The notes beneath the pieces are model-generated. The model was given only the letters and a program-made list of their open reading frames with translations. It was not told where the DNA came from and did no database searches. A DNA stretch of 64,000 nt from CALLCD01 sp039817885 (GTDB lineage Bacteria > Pseudomonadota > Alphaproteobacteria > Caulobacterales > Hyphomonadaceae). The stretch is from contig JBCBUY010000003.1 in NCBI GenBank assembly GCA_039817885.1, forward strand, positions 21,264 through 85,263, in the 5' to 3' direction. A program made the position numbers and the translations under genes. This document shows, piece by piece, positions 17,718 to 26,981 of this stretch. Every line of letters starts with the position of its first letter. Positions within the stretch are counted from its first letter, which is position 1.

Positions 17718-18530
17718 ATGAAATTCTGGAAGATGAACGGTGCGGGTAACGCCTTCATGATATTCGATGCGCGGGAGACCCCTTTTGCGCCGAGTGATGA
17801 GCAGATCCGCCAGATTGCCTCGGAAACGCATGCCGACCAGGTGATTGCCCTGGAGCGCGCGCCAACGCGTGATGTCTTCATGCGCATCTGGAACGCAGAT
17901 GGTGGAGAGGTCTCAGCTTGTGGAAACGTCACGCGCTGCGTCGGCGAGCTCATGCTGGCTGAAACTGGCAAAGACGTCGTGACGATCCAGACTGAAGCCG
18001 ATGTCCTCAAAGCGCGACGGACAGGACACGAGGGCATGATTACTGTGGATATGGGCTCGCCCCTGATGGGGTGGGAAGACATCCCCCTCGCCGAAGCCAT
18101 GGATGTGCGCGGTGTTGATGTCAAAATCGGTCCGATCGATGACCCTATCCTGTCGCGCCCAGCTGTCGTTTCGATGGGAAACCCCCACGCGGTATTTTTC
18201 GTCGACGATGTCGATGCTTACGATGTTCCAGCCGTCGGGCCGCTCGTGGAAGGCCACCCGCTTTTCCCAGAGGGTGTGAATGTGGGCTTCGGCCAAGTGC
18301 TTGATCGGGAAACAATTCGCCTCAAAGTCTGGGAGCGCGGCGCAGGCCTCACCCTTGCCTGCGGCACGGGCGCTTGCGCGGCGCTGGTCTGTGCCGCTCG
18401 GGCCGGGCTCACCGAACGCAAGGCCAGACTGATGCTGGACGGTGGAGATCTATATGTGCACTGGCGCGAGGAAGATGACCGGGTTCATATGACCGGGCCG
18501 GTGGAACTGGAACTGGAAGGCGAAATTTGA
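17718..18530 (+). CDS. dapF: Diaminopimelate epimerase
   Basis: This 270-residue PLP-independent epimerase converts LL- to meso-diaminopimelate for lysine and peptidoglycan. Both catalytic Cys motifs are present: SACGNVTRCV (first half) and LACGTGACAALV (second half). The N-terminal KMNGAGNAFMIFD block replaces the usual HGLGNDFVV-type opening, a variant found in some alphaproteobacteria. The gene follows lgt by 48 bases. A long hairpin begins at its stop codon. Confidence 0.92.
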   Translation: MKFWKMNGAGNAFMIFDARETPFAPSDEQIRQIASETHADQVIALERAPTRDVFMRIWNADGGEVSACGNVTRCVGELMLAETGKDVVTIQTEADVLKARRTGHEGMITVDMGSPLMGWEDIPLAEAMDVRGVDVKIGPIDDPILSRPAVVSMGNPHAVFFVDDVDAYDVPAVGPLVEGHPLFPEGVNVGFGQVLDRETIRLKVWERGAGLTLACGTGACAALVCAARAGLTERKARLMLDGGDLYVHWREEDDRVHMTGPVELELEGEI

Positions 18531-18565
18531 TCCGTCTTGTCGATATCCGACAAGACAAGCGGATC
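18529..18565 (+). terminator. Hairpin at the dapF stop codon
   Basis: GATCCG plus TCTTGTCG (18529-18542) pairs with CGACAAGA (18548-18555) and CGGATC (18560-18565), with a 5-base loop and a 4-base bulge. There is no T-run, so it may be a factor-dependent terminator or an mRNA-stabilising 3' end rather than a classic intrinsic terminator. Confidence 0.5.
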
Positions 18566-18613
18566 CGGCCGGACTAGGTTGGCCAGGCAGGCAAGCTATA
18601 AGGACGCCGACCA

Positions 18614-19099
18614 ATGATAGCCGTGCGTATCATGTTACTTGCGAGCCTTGGACTGATCTTCTCTGGCTCCGCTTGGTCCCAAATCGATGTGGAGTTTGAC
18701 GAGGATAACCGCCAACACGTCTCTCTTGTCCTAGGCGGCACCTCCATTCCTTCGGCAGATGAAACGGCGTTCACCATAGGGATCGACTACGAGTATCGCC
18801 TTAACCGTTTGATTGGCGTCGGCGCTGTTGTCGAGCATGCGGTCGGCGATATTGATGCGACGACCCTGCTCGCGGTTGCCGACATCCATATCTGGAAAGG
18901 GCTCGCTATTCAGGCCGGCCCCGGGGTGGAATTTGCCGATGAGGGGGAGACCACTGAAACGTTCGCCATCGGCCGCATAGGTGCCTTGTACGAAGTTGAG
19001 ATCGAAGAGCGATTCACCATCGCGCCTCAAGTTCATTACGATATCTCGAGCGGACCGGACGCGGTCGTGTTCGGTTTGGCACTTGGCGTTGCATTTTAG
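18614..19099 (+). CDS. Small outer-membrane beta-barrel-like protein
   Basis: The 161-residue protein has a signal peptide (about 1-22, cleavage after SAWSQ-like residues), then repeated alternating strands typical of porin-like barrels, and a terminal Phe after LALGVA. This is the OmpA-N/OmpW-like small barrel pattern. No specific family is recognised. AAGGAC precedes the ATG. It is probably an outer-membrane protein of unknown role. Confidence 0.6.
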   Translation: MIAVRIMLLASLGLIFSGSAWSQIDVEFDEDNRQHVSLVLGGTSIPSADETAFTIGIDYEYRLNRLIGVGAVVEHAVGDIDATTLLAVADIHIWKGLAIQAGPGVEFADEGETTETFAIGRIGALYEVEIEERFTIAPQVHYDISSGPDAVVFGLALGVAF

Positions 19100-19203
19100 G
19101 CTATAAATGCAGCCAAGCTCAGCACTCCCCAATTCAGGTGGATTGTCCTTCCCACCTCTTGCGGCTTAAACTGCCGGCTCTGGGGACAATAAGGGACGCA
19201 CGC

Positions 19204-19674
19204 ATGAAACATCATATCATATCCGCCGCGGCTGCAGTGGCGCTTGCTGGAGCGGCGACAGCGCAAGATTCCATCTCCATCGAGCCGGGAGAATGGTCAT
19301 TTGAGAATACAATGTCGGGCGTTGCAGATATGGGAGGAGGTCAGACCTTCGCCATGCCAGCACGGACATTCAACGATATTGAGTGTATCAAGCCGGAAGA
19401 CGCCGTCCTGACGCCTGAGCGTATGATCCAGGAGATGCAGGAAGATGGCGGCAGTGAGTGCCAGTACTCGGACATTTCAATGTCTGGGCTTACGATGAGC
19501 ACGACGATCACTTGCCTTCAGGACGGCATACAAATGGTTGGCGACTATAGCTATACAGTATCTGAGGATCGACGCTCAGGATCGGGAAGTTTGGACTTGA
19601 ACGGCAGTATGGATGGGATGACGATCACGTCGAGTTTCACCATGATTGGCAGCTATGTCGGACCTTGCAGCTAA
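19204..19674 (+). CDS. DUF3617 family exported protein
   Basis: From ATG 19204 the product has 156 residues: a signal peptide (about 1-21, ending AATAQ), the PGEWSFE opening strand, and four Cys, of which the terminal VGPCS is characteristic of DUF3617. The family is periplasmic and of unknown function. An in-frame upstream ATG (19138) would bury the signal sequence and is rejected. Confidence 0.75.
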   Translation: MKHHIISAAAAVALAGAATAQDSISIEPGEWSFENTMSGVADMGGGQTFAMPARTFNDIECIKPEDAVLTPERMIQEMQEDGGSECQYSDISMSGLTMSTTITCLQDGIQMVGDYSYTVSEDRRSGSGSLDLNGSMDGMTITSSFTMIGSYVGPCS

Positions 19675-19803
19675 CAGGCTGTCCTCGCTCATCCCCATGC
19701 CTGCGGCAGAAGAGCTGGCTCAATTCCGGACAAATAGCTTGCGAACACCTCATCTATAAGGACATAGAACCTTCACGCTTGTTCCAATAAGTCGAGGTAT
19801 GAC

Positions 19804-20943
19804 ATGTCCCTTCCTGCCACTTACCTTCAAATGGTCTCCACCGTTACGGCCGGTGGAGAACTTCGCATGGAGTTGGTCCAAAAAGACATGCCTCAGCCAA
19901 AGCCCGGCCAGATTATCGTGCGGGTCGAAGCGACACCTATCAATCCGTCCGATCATGGTGTGATGTTTGGTTGGTCGAATATGGCAGCGGCAGCCTCATC
20001 GGGCAGCGGCAAGGACACGGTGCTAACCGCGCCCGTGCCAGACCAAGGCATGCGCGTGATGAAGGCGCGGATCGATCAGGCGCTCCCTGTGGGCAATGAA
20101 GGGGCTGGGACGGTCGTCGCGGCGGGCGAAGGCGATTATGCCCAGAGCCTTATCGGCAAGACGGTCGCTGTGATGGGTGGTGGCATGTATGCCCAGTATC
20201 GCGCGGTGGATGCGATGATGGCTCTGCCCCTGCAAGACGAGCATACGGCCAAAGATGGCGCGTCCTGCTTCGTGAACCCGCTAACGGCGCTCAGCTTCCT
20301 TGAAACCATGCGTATGGAAGGCCACACGGCGATTGTGCACACGGCGGCAGCTTCCAATCTCGGACAGATGCTGGTGCGGATTTGTCAGGCCGACGGCGTC
20401 GAGCTTGTGAATATTGTGCGCAAGGCTGAACAGGCCGAGCTCTTGCGCGGCATGGGCGCGAAATATGTGGTCAACTCGAGCGATGAGAGCTTCATGGCGG
20501 ACCTGACGGACGCCATCCACGCAACCGGCGCGACGCTCGGCTTTGATGCGACGGGTGGCGGTCAGCTGGCGTCGAATATTCTCACCGCCATGGAGGGAGC
20601 TGCGGCGCGCACACCGGGCGCATACAGCATCTATGGCTCCGTGGCGCACAAGCAGGTCTATCTCTATGGCGGGCTGGATGTGTCACCGACCGTGCTGACG
20701 CGTGGCTATGGCATGGCCTGGGGCGTTGGCGGCTGGTTGTTGCCGAACTTTCTGGCAAAGGCTGGCGATGAGGTCGCCATGCGCCTGCGCACGCGGGTTG
20801 CCAATGAGTTGAAGACAACGTTTGCCAGCCACTATACCGATGAGATCTCTCTGTCCGACGCCCTGCAGGCAGAGGTCGTTCAGCGTTACAATGCGAAGAC
20901 GACAGGCCAGAAATTCCTGATCTGTCCACAGATGGATGTCTAG
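19804..20943 (+). CDS. Zinc-independent quinone oxidoreductase-like MDR protein
   Basis: This 379-residue medium-chain dehydrogenase/reductase opens with a GroES-like domain (VEATPINPSDHGVMFG; LPVGNEGAGTVVAAG) and has a Rossmann half (TAIVHTAAASNLGQMLVRICQ near residue 180, then NIVRKAEQ as the NAD(P) acidic/basic loop). The Cys and His ligands of zinc alcohol dehydrogenases are not seen, which points to the quinone-oxidoreductase/enoyl-reductase branch. The substrate is unknown. It is convergent with the SCP2 gene with 3 bases between the stops. Confidence 0.8.
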   Translation: MSLPATYLQMVSTVTAGGELRMELVQKDMPQPKPGQIIVRVEATPINPSDHGVMFGWSNMAAAASSGSGKDTVLTAPVPDQGMRVMKARIDQALPVGNEGAGTVVAAGEGDYAQSLIGKTVAVMGGGMYAQYRAVDAMMALPLQDEHTAKDGASCFVNPLTALSFLETMRMEGHTAIVHTAAASNLGQMLVRICQADGVELVNIVRKAEQAELLRGMGAKYVVNSSDESFMADLTDAIHATGATLGFDATGGGQLASNILTAMEGAAARTPGAYSIYGSVAHKQVYLYGGLDVSPTVLTRGYGMAWGVGGWLLPNFLAKAGDEVAMRLRTRVANELKTTFASHYTDEISLSDALQAEVVQRYNAKTTGQKFLICPQMDV

Positions 20944-20946
20944 CTG

Positions 20947-21303
20947 TCAGTCGAGGCTGTACTCGTCTTTCGATAGCGACGGAAACAGTTTGTGAATCTT
21001 CATGATTAGATTGAGGCTGCCGTCAAAGCGAAGCTTACGTTTATAGAACATTTGTGGGCCTGTGATGCGGCCAAAGGCAAGATCGATGTAAGTGTCGGCG
21101 GACATCTTCATGGTCGCGTCTGCATCTGCGCTCAGGGTTTCTTCGACCCAGCAGGTCTGATCCTTTATCATGATGGCGAACGCTCCCCCTGCATCGCCGC
21201 TCAACTCAAACTGCAGAATAGTATCGAGCCCTTTGGCTGCCTCCTTGTCCAAACGGCGAGGCATGCCATTGATCAGTTGACGCACCAGGTCGTGCGTCGA
21301 CAT
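20947..21303 (-). CDS. SCP2 sterol-carrier domain protein
   Basis: A short protein, 118 residues from ATG 21303 (137 from an upstream GTG at 21360). It has the SCP2 pattern: ILQFELSGDAGGAFAIMIKDQTCWVEE, then DADATMKMSADTYIDLAFGRITGPQMFYKRKLRFDGSLNLIMKI read in parts. SCP2 domains bind fatty acyl chains or lipids in a hydrophobic pocket. The MSTHDLVRQL start looks like a usual N-terminal helix, so the shorter form is preferred; no strong ribosome site decides it. Confidence 0.8.
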   Translation of the reverse strand: MSTHDLVRQLINGMPRRLDKEAAKGLDTILQFELSGDAGGAFAIMIKDQTCWVEETLSADADATMKMSADTYIDLAFGRITGPQMFYKRKLRFDGSLNLIMKIHKLFPSLSKDEYSLD

Positions 21304-21366
21304 TTTCTGCGTCGGCGATGGGCCCATGAGACCAACGTAAACGAGCACCAATTTTGACACAACCGA

Positions 21367-22002
21367 GTGTCCACGCTTTTATACGGAATGGATGCAATAT
21401 CGCTCGACGCTGTACGATACGGCTTAACGGTCGTACTTGTGGTCATATTGCCCGTCGTTATTGCATTCTGGATCACGATCCACGGCGCAATCGCCATCTG
21501 GAAAACCCGGCCGGCCTGGCAAGCCTATACCGCTGCACTGGTTGTGATTCTGGCTACGCTCGCCGCGATTTTTTCAAATTTCGGTGACGCCATCGGCCGA
21601 GATCTTGGAACCGTACCCGGTCTGCTCCTTGTCGGTGCGGGGATTTATTTCAGCAGTTGGCGCATGTCATCTCGCATTCGGTCTCATCTTAGTTTTCGCA
21701 CTTTTGCCGGCGTGCCCGAGGTGAAAGGCGAAGCCCACGATTTGATCGAGTCAGGCCCGTTTTCGGTTGTGCGGCATCCGCGCTACTTCATGATCCTTGT
21801 CGGAACCATCGGATGGGCCCTCGCTGCAAATTACTCAGGCGGATACGCCGTATCCGGACTATTTTTCATCGCGCTCTATCTCATCATGCGGATGGAAGAA
21901 CGTGAGTTGATTGCCCGCTTTGGCGACACCTATCGCGATTATCAAACACGGGTGCCGATGGTCTTGCCCCGGTTGACCCGGATCGGGCAGCTCTTTGCTT
22001 AA
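21367..22002 (+). CDS. Isoprenylcysteine methyltransferase-like membrane protein
   Basis: The 211-residue protein has five or so hydrophobic segments and a C-terminal SAM-binding signature: VRHPRYFMILVGTIGWAL, then RMEERELIARFGDTYRDYQTRVP. This is the ICMT/PEMT membrane methyltransferase family, which in bacteria has mostly unknown lipid or small-molecule substrates. GTG 21367 is used; ATG 21388 is an alternative. Its 3' end overlaps the start of the next gene (21995). Confidence 0.75.
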   Translation: MSTLLYGMDAISLDAVRYGLTVVLVVILPVVIAFWITIHGAIAIWKTRPAWQAYTAALVVILATLAAIFSNFGDAIGRDLGTVPGLLLVGAGIYFSSWRMSSRIRSHLSFRTFAGVPEVKGEAHDLIESGPFSVVRHPRYFMILVGTIGWALAANYSGGYAVSGLFFIALYLIMRMEERELIARFGDTYRDYQTRVPMVLPRLTRIGQLFA

Positions 22003-24856
22003 AGTCGTTGATAATCCGCACAATGCCGTTTCCTTTACGGTGAACGGTCAGCACGTGGTCACATATCCGAACGCCACGGCGACGCTTGTCGACACGCTTC
22101 GCGACACGCTGAAACTGACAGGAACCCATGTGGGATGCCAGACCGCACGTTGCGGTGCCTGCACGATTGAACTCAATGGAGCTACGGTAAAAGCCTGCAC
22201 TGTTTTGACTCATCAAGCGGATGGGGCTGTCGTGAAGACCATAGAGGGCGTTGCCGACGGTCCGAAGCTCGATAGGGTTCAGGAAGCCTTCCGCACGGCG
22301 CATGCGCTGCAATGCGGCTTCTGCACACCCGGTATGGTGATGAGCGTGCGTGAGCTGTTGCGGCGCAATCCAGACCCAAGCGATGATGACATCAGAGAAG
22401 GTCTCAAAGGAAACATCTGCCGCTGCACGGGATACCAGAACATCGTCCGGGCTGTGCGCACACTCGCCGTTGAGCAACGCGCTATTCATACAGCAGCGGG
22501 CGACGTAACAGGTATCGGCACTGCCACACCGCGACAGGAAGACAAGCGGTTCTTGACCGGCAAAGGGCGTTACTGCGCCGACATCAACCTCGACGGGCAG
22601 CTCCATGCAGCCTTCGTAAGATCGGACGACGCCCACGCTACGATAAAGTCCGTAGACGTATCAGCAGCACTGAGAATTCCTGGTGTCGCGGCCGTCTTCA
22701 CAGGAGCCGATATTCTCGCAGAAGGTCTCGGCGATCTTGGTTGCGGCTGGATGGTTCGCTCCCGCGACGGCTCCCCTATGCGCGGAGGGCGGAGGCCGAT
22801 CCTTGCCCATGATCGCCTGCGCTATGTCGGTGATGCCTTTGCCATCGTCCTAGCGGAGCGTGCCGATATCGCACGTCAGGCAGCGAAGGCCGTAACAGCT
22901 CAACTTGTTCGCCACGCCCACACGGTCGACCCCGAGACAGCTCAGACCTCATCCGCTCTCCACGAGGATGCTGAAACCAATCTTTGTTTTGATTGGCAGT
23001 TCGGCGATGAAACCGGTGTGGCGCAGGCCTTCGAAAAGGCCTCCCACACGGTCGAGATGTCGCTGATCAATAATCGCGTCATCCCCAATGCCCTTGAGCC
23101 CCGCGCCGCCATTGCGGACTACGACACGACGGCAGATACCGCGACGCTCTACACGACCAGTCAGAACCCTCATATGGCCCGGAAGGTCATCGCAGAGACC
23201 GTCGGCTTTATTGGCGAGCATGATTTGCGCGTCATCTCCCCCGACCTTGGCGGTGGGTTTGGGTCCAAGATTTTCATCTATCCGGAAGAGTGCGCTGTCC
23301 TCTGGGCGAGCCACAAGATCGGCAGGCCAGTGAAATGGGTTGCGACCCGCAAAGAGAGCTTTCTCTGCGATGCTCACGGACGCGACCACAGAACCACAGC
23401 AAGGCTCGCCCTCGACGCCGATCACCGCTTCCTCGGCATGGACGTCCACACCACCGCCAATCTCGGCGCTTATCTTTCAAGCTTCGCCGCCTTCGTGCCA
23501 ACCTATCTCTATGGCACTATGCTCGCCGGGCCTTACCGAACCCCCGCTGTCTCCTGCAACGTAAAGGGCGTCTTCACCAACACCGCCCCCGTCGATGCCT
23601 ATCGCGGAGCCGGACGCCCGGAAGCGACCTATCTTCTCGAAACCCTGATCGATACCGCGGCTCGCCAGCTCGACATTGATCCAGTCGAACTTCGCCGCAA
23701 GAACCTCATCATGCCCGAAGAGTTCCCCTACCAAACCCCCGTCGCCCTCGAATATGATTCCGGAGACTATCAGGCTCATTTGAACAAAGCGCTGAAGGCC
23801 GCGGATTATGATGGGTTCGAGGCACGCAAAACCGAAGCTGCCGCTCGAGGCCACATCAGAGGGATTGGTGTGTCGTGCTATGTGGAGGCCTGCGGCATCG
23901 CTCCATCCGCTGTGGCCGGAGCCCTCGGGGCCGATGTCGGCCTCTGGGAATCGGCCCTTCTCCGCTTCACCCCCTCTGGTGCTCTCCAGGTTTTCACCGG
24001 TTCCCACAGTCATGGCCAGGGCCACGAGACGACGTTTGCCCAGCTCGTTTCAGAGCAATTCCACCTGCCCCTCGACAGGATCCGGGTCATTCACGGCGAC
24101 ACACACAACTCGCCGGTCGGCATGGGCACCTATGGGTCGCGGTCCCTCGCCGTTGGTGGCTCTGCCATCCTCAAAGCCGCCGAAAAACTTATCGAGAAGG
24201 GCAAGCGGATCGCGGCCCACCAGCTTTGGGTTACTATGGACGACATCGAATTCGAGGCCGGCCGGTTTTTCGCGCGGACAAACAATGAAGGGCTTACTCT
24301 CGATCAGGTCGTCCACGCCGCTTATGTCCCCCACGACTACCCGGAAGACCTTGAGCCCGGTTTTGAAGCCAGCGCCTTCTACGACCCCATCAACTTCACC
24401 TACCCGTCTGGCACCCATGTCTGCGAGGTGGAAATCGACCCCCAGACCGGCACGGTGGAGATCGTCAACTTCGTCGCCGTCGATGATTTCGGAGAGATTG
24501 TGAACCCGCTGATTGTAGAGGGCCAAGTCCATGGCGGCGTGGTTCAAGGCATCGGCCAGGCGCTGTTTGAAGAAGCGATCTACAATCCAGAAACGGGTCA
24601 GCCCGAAACCACCTCCTATCTCGACTACGCCCTGCCCCGCGCGACGCATCTGATCGACATCGAGGTCGGCTCTACGGTCACCCCCTGCGCGCACAATCCT
24701 GTTGGCGCGAAAGGGTGCGGCGAGGCGGGCGCGATTGCGGCACCGCCCGCGATCATGAACGCCATCACGAATGCGGTGGGACAGAGGATAGAGATGCCTG
24801 CCACGCCCGAGCGTATATGGCGCGCAATGTGTAAGAAAGATCGCGACGATGGGTGA
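21995..24856 (+). CDS. Fused [2Fe-2S]/molybdopterin subunit of an aldehyde oxidase/CODH-II-type hydroxylase
   Basis: This 953-residue fusion has a CoxS-like iron-sulfur domain (about 1-160) with all eight cluster Cys (48, 53, 56, 68 and 107, 110, 142, 144), followed by a CoxL-like molybdenum-cofactor domain (about 175-950). The active-site loop reads AYRGAGRPE (near 535), the form-II pattern rather than the form-I CO dehydrogenase loop, and the C-terminal KGCGEAGAI carries the catalytic Glu. It should hydroxylate an aldehyde or N-heterocycle with water; the FAD subunit is next. The usual separate small and large genes are fused. The start is a TTG overlapping the previous gene and is less certain. 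Confidence 0.85.
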   Translation: MLKVVDNPHNAVSFTVNGQHVVTYPNATATLVDTLRDTLKLTGTHVGCQTARCGACTIELNGATVKACTVLTHQADGAVVKTIEGVADGPKLDRVQEAFRTAHALQCGFCTPGMVMSVRELLRRNPDPSDDDIREGLKGNICRCTGYQNIVRAVRTLAVEQRAIHTAAGDVTGIGTATPRQEDKRFLTGKGRYCADINLDGQLHAAFVRSDDAHATIKSVDVSAALRIPGVAAVFTGADILAEGLGDLGCGWMVRSRDGSPMRGGRRPILAHDRLRYVGDAFAIVLAERADIARQAAKAVTAQLVRHAHTVDPETAQTSSALHEDAETNLCFDWQFGDETGVAQAFEKASHTVEMSLINNRVIPNALEPRAAIADYDTTADTATLYTTSQNPHMARKVIAETVGFIGEHDLRVISPDLGGGFGSKIFIYPEECAVLWASHKIGRPVKWVATRKESFLCDAHGRDHRTTARLALDADHRFLGMDVHTTANLGAYLSSFAAFVPTYLYGTMLAGPYRTPAVSCNVKGVFTNTAPVDAYRGAGRPEATYLLETLIDTAARQLDIDPVELRRKNLIMPEEFPYQTPVALEYDSGDYQAHLNKALKAADYDGFEARKTEAAARGHIRGIGVSCYVEACGIAPSAVAGALGADVGLWESALLRFTPSGALQVFTGSHSHGQGHETTFAQLVSEQFHLPLDRIRVIHGDTHNSPVGMGTYGSRSLAVGGSAILKAAEKLIEKGKRIAAHQLWVTMDDIEFEAGRFFARTNNEGLTLDQVVHAAYVPHDYPEDLEPGFEASAFYDPINFTYPSGTHVCEVEIDPQTGTVEIVNFVAVDDFGEIVNPLIVEGQVHGGVVQGIGQALFEEAIYNPETGQPETTSYLDYALPRATHLIDIEVGSTVTPCAHNPVGAKGCGEAGAIAAPPAIMNAITNAVGQRIEMPATPERIWRAMCKKDRDDG

Positions 24857-25613
24857 CCCGGACTTCCATGCCCCTCGCACCCTCGATGATGCTGTGCTGC
24901 TGCTCGCTGACCTCAAAAATGCGAGCCTGGTCTCCGGCGGGCAATGGGTGGTTCCGCGTATCCGGTCTCAGGACGTCACACCCGACCATATCGTGACCAC
25001 GCAGCACCTCGAAGAATTGCGGGGTATCAGGAGGGACAGCGATCATATCATCATTGGTGCGGCTGAAACCCATGACGCGATCGCAACGTCATCAATTGCT
25101 GACGACGCCATCCCCGCCCTTGCCGCTCTCGCGAGCCGGGTCGGCGATCAACAGGTGCGCAATCGCGGCACCCTTGGCGGGGCGCTCGCCTCCGACGCCG
25201 GCCGCACGGATTATGGCCCCGCTCTACTCGCCTTGGACGGCGTACTGACGACGAGCACGCGCGAACTTACGGCCCGTGAATTCCTGACCGATGACCAAAC
25301 CGCACGGCTGAGCTCAGACGAAATCCTGATCTCTGTCCGGTTTCGCATTGCCAAATCGGCCAGTTATCAGAAGCTCGCTCATCCTGCGGCCAATTTCGCC
25401 GAGGCAGGCCTGTTTGTTTCACGATTTGAGAATGGCGAAGTGCGGTTTGTTGTGTCCGGCAAGGATCAATGGCCGATCCGACTGACCGAAGCCGAACGCC
25501 TGCTCGCCGCCGGACACACTGATGATATCAGCGCCTATATCAAGACGCGCTTCCACTCGGATCCTTTCTTTGCGTCCCGGCTATCGGCGCTTTTCTCCCG
25601 CGTTCATGAATAG
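24849..25613 (+). CDS. FAD-binding (CoxM-like) subunit of the molybdenum hydroxylase
   Basis: The 254-residue protein has the FAD-PCMH fold: an N-terminal APRTLDDAVLLLAD block, the SGGQ flavin loop (near 32), the RNRGTLGGALASDAG-like motif in QQVRNRGTLGGAL (near 100), and a C-terminal CO dehydrogenase flavoprotein domain. It passes electrons from the [2Fe-2S] clusters of the preceding subunit to the external acceptor. The two genes overlap by 8 bases, so translation is coupled. Confidence 0.85.
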   Translation: MGDPDFHAPRTLDDAVLLLADLKNASLVSGGQWVVPRIRSQDVTPDHIVTTQHLEELRGIRRDSDHIIIGAAETHDAIATSSIADDAIPALAALASRVGDQQVRNRGTLGGALASDAGRTDYGPALLALDGVLTTSTRELTAREFLTDDQTARLSSDEILISVRFRIAKSASYQKLAHPAANFAEAGLFVSRFENGEVRFVVSGKDQWPIRLTEAERLLAAGHTDDISAYIKTRFHSDPFFASRLSALFSRVHE

Positions 25614-25712
25614 AAAGGTGCTGTCTTGCGCCGAATGCTTGCTATTGTCAGCGATGGCCGTATTCAGCCTCTAGTCTTGAATCTACGGGCAAATGCGCGA
25701 CATGGGAGCCAA

Positions 25713-26981
25713 ATGACAAAACCCGCCCCCACCCTTATTACCCTCGGCTGCCGGCTGAACAGCTACGAGTCCGAAGTGATGCGTGACCATGCCGAAACGG
25801 CAGGGCTCGGGGACGCTGTGATCGTCAACACCTGCGCGGTGACGACCGAAGCGGTGCGCACGGCCCGGCAAACGATCCGCCGCGCCGCCAAGGACAATCC
25901 GGGTGTACCCATCATCGTTACCGGCTGCGCAGCTCAGATCGATCCGGAGATGTTCGCCGAGATGCCGGACGTCACCCGCGTCATTGGCAATCATGACAAG
26001 ATGAAAGCCGAGACTTGGGATCCCGACCGTCTCTTGGCGGGGTCAGAAAAAGTCCGCGTGAATGACATCATGTCGGTGAAAGAGACCGCTGCCCACCTGA
26101 TCGAAGGCCTTGAAGGCCGCGCCCGCGCCTATGTTCAGGTGCAGAATGGCTGTGACCATCGCTGCACGTTTTGCATCATTCCCTATGGCCGCGGGAACTC
26201 TCGGTCCGTGCCCGCCGGCGACGTGGTGGCTCAAGTGCAGCGCCTCGTCGATACCGGCCACCATGAAGTCGTCCTCACTGGTGTTGACCTGACAAGCTGG
26301 GGCGCTGACCTGCCCGGCACGCCGCCGCTCGGCAATCTTGTGAAACGCATCCTGAAACTCGTGCCGGATTTGCAGCAGCTCCGGCTCTCCTCCATTGATG
26401 CGATCGAAATCGATCCGGACCTTGAAGAGGCCATCACAGCCGAGCCCCGCATCGCGCCTTATCTGCACCTGTCGCTTCAGCATGGAGATAATCTCATCCT
26501 GAAGCGGATGAAACGCCGTCACTCGCGAGAGGCGGCCATTGCGCTCGCTCAGCGTTTGAAAACAAAGCGTCCGGACATCGCGCTCGGGGCTGATCTGATC
26601 GCCGGCTTTCCGACGGAGACCGAGGCGCAGTTTCAGAACACGCTGGCGCTGGTCGAGGAGACGGGGCTCGCCTTTCTCCACGCCTTCCCCTACTCCCCGC
26701 GCCCCGGCACACCGGCAGCGCGCATGCCCCAGGTGGAGCGCCACGTGGTGAAAGAGCGTGCCGCTCGCCTCCGCGCGGCCGGAGCTGCGGCCCTTGCGCG
26801 CCACCTTGATCGCCATGTCGGCACCGAAGCGCATGCCCTGATCGAGCGCGACCGAGCCGCCCGCCTGGCCGATTTCACCGCCGTCAAGCTGAACGAAGAG
26901 ATCTCCAATCTTGCTGGCCAAAACATCCGTATGCGACTGACGGGACATGACGGCCAAGTCTTGCATGGGTGTCTCGCATGA
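25713..26981 (+). CDS. mtaB: tRNA t6A37 methylthiotransferase MtaB
   Basis: This 422-residue radical-SAM methylthiotransferase adds a methylthio group to t6A37 of tRNA. Three Cys of the UPF0004 domain are in GCRLNSYESE, NTCAVT and TGCAAQ; the radical-SAM CxxxCxxC is CDHRCTFC near residue 147; a TRAM-like end follows. GCRLN rather than GCQMN separates MtaB from MiaB. ATG 25713 with GGGAGCC before it is preferred to a longer frame from 25626. The stop overlaps the ftsY start as ATGA. Confidence 0.9.
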   Translation: MTKPAPTLITLGCRLNSYESEVMRDHAETAGLGDAVIVNTCAVTTEAVRTARQTIRRAAKDNPGVPIIVTGCAAQIDPEMFAEMPDVTRVIGNHDKMKAETWDPDRLLAGSEKVRVNDIMSVKETAAHLIEGLEGRARAYVQVQNGCDHRCTFCIIPYGRGNSRSVPAGDVVAQVQRLVDTGHHEVVLTGVDLTSWGADLPGTPPLGNLVKRILKLVPDLQQLRLSSIDAIEIDPDLEEAITAEPRIAPYLHLSLQHGDNLILKRMKRRHSREAAIALAQRLKTKRPDIALGADLIAGFPTETEAQFQNTLALVEETGLAFLHAFPYSPRPGTPAARMPQVERHVVKERAARLRAAGAAALARHLDRHVGTEAHALIERDRAARLADFTAVKLNEEISNLAGQNIRMRLTGHDGQVLHGCLA

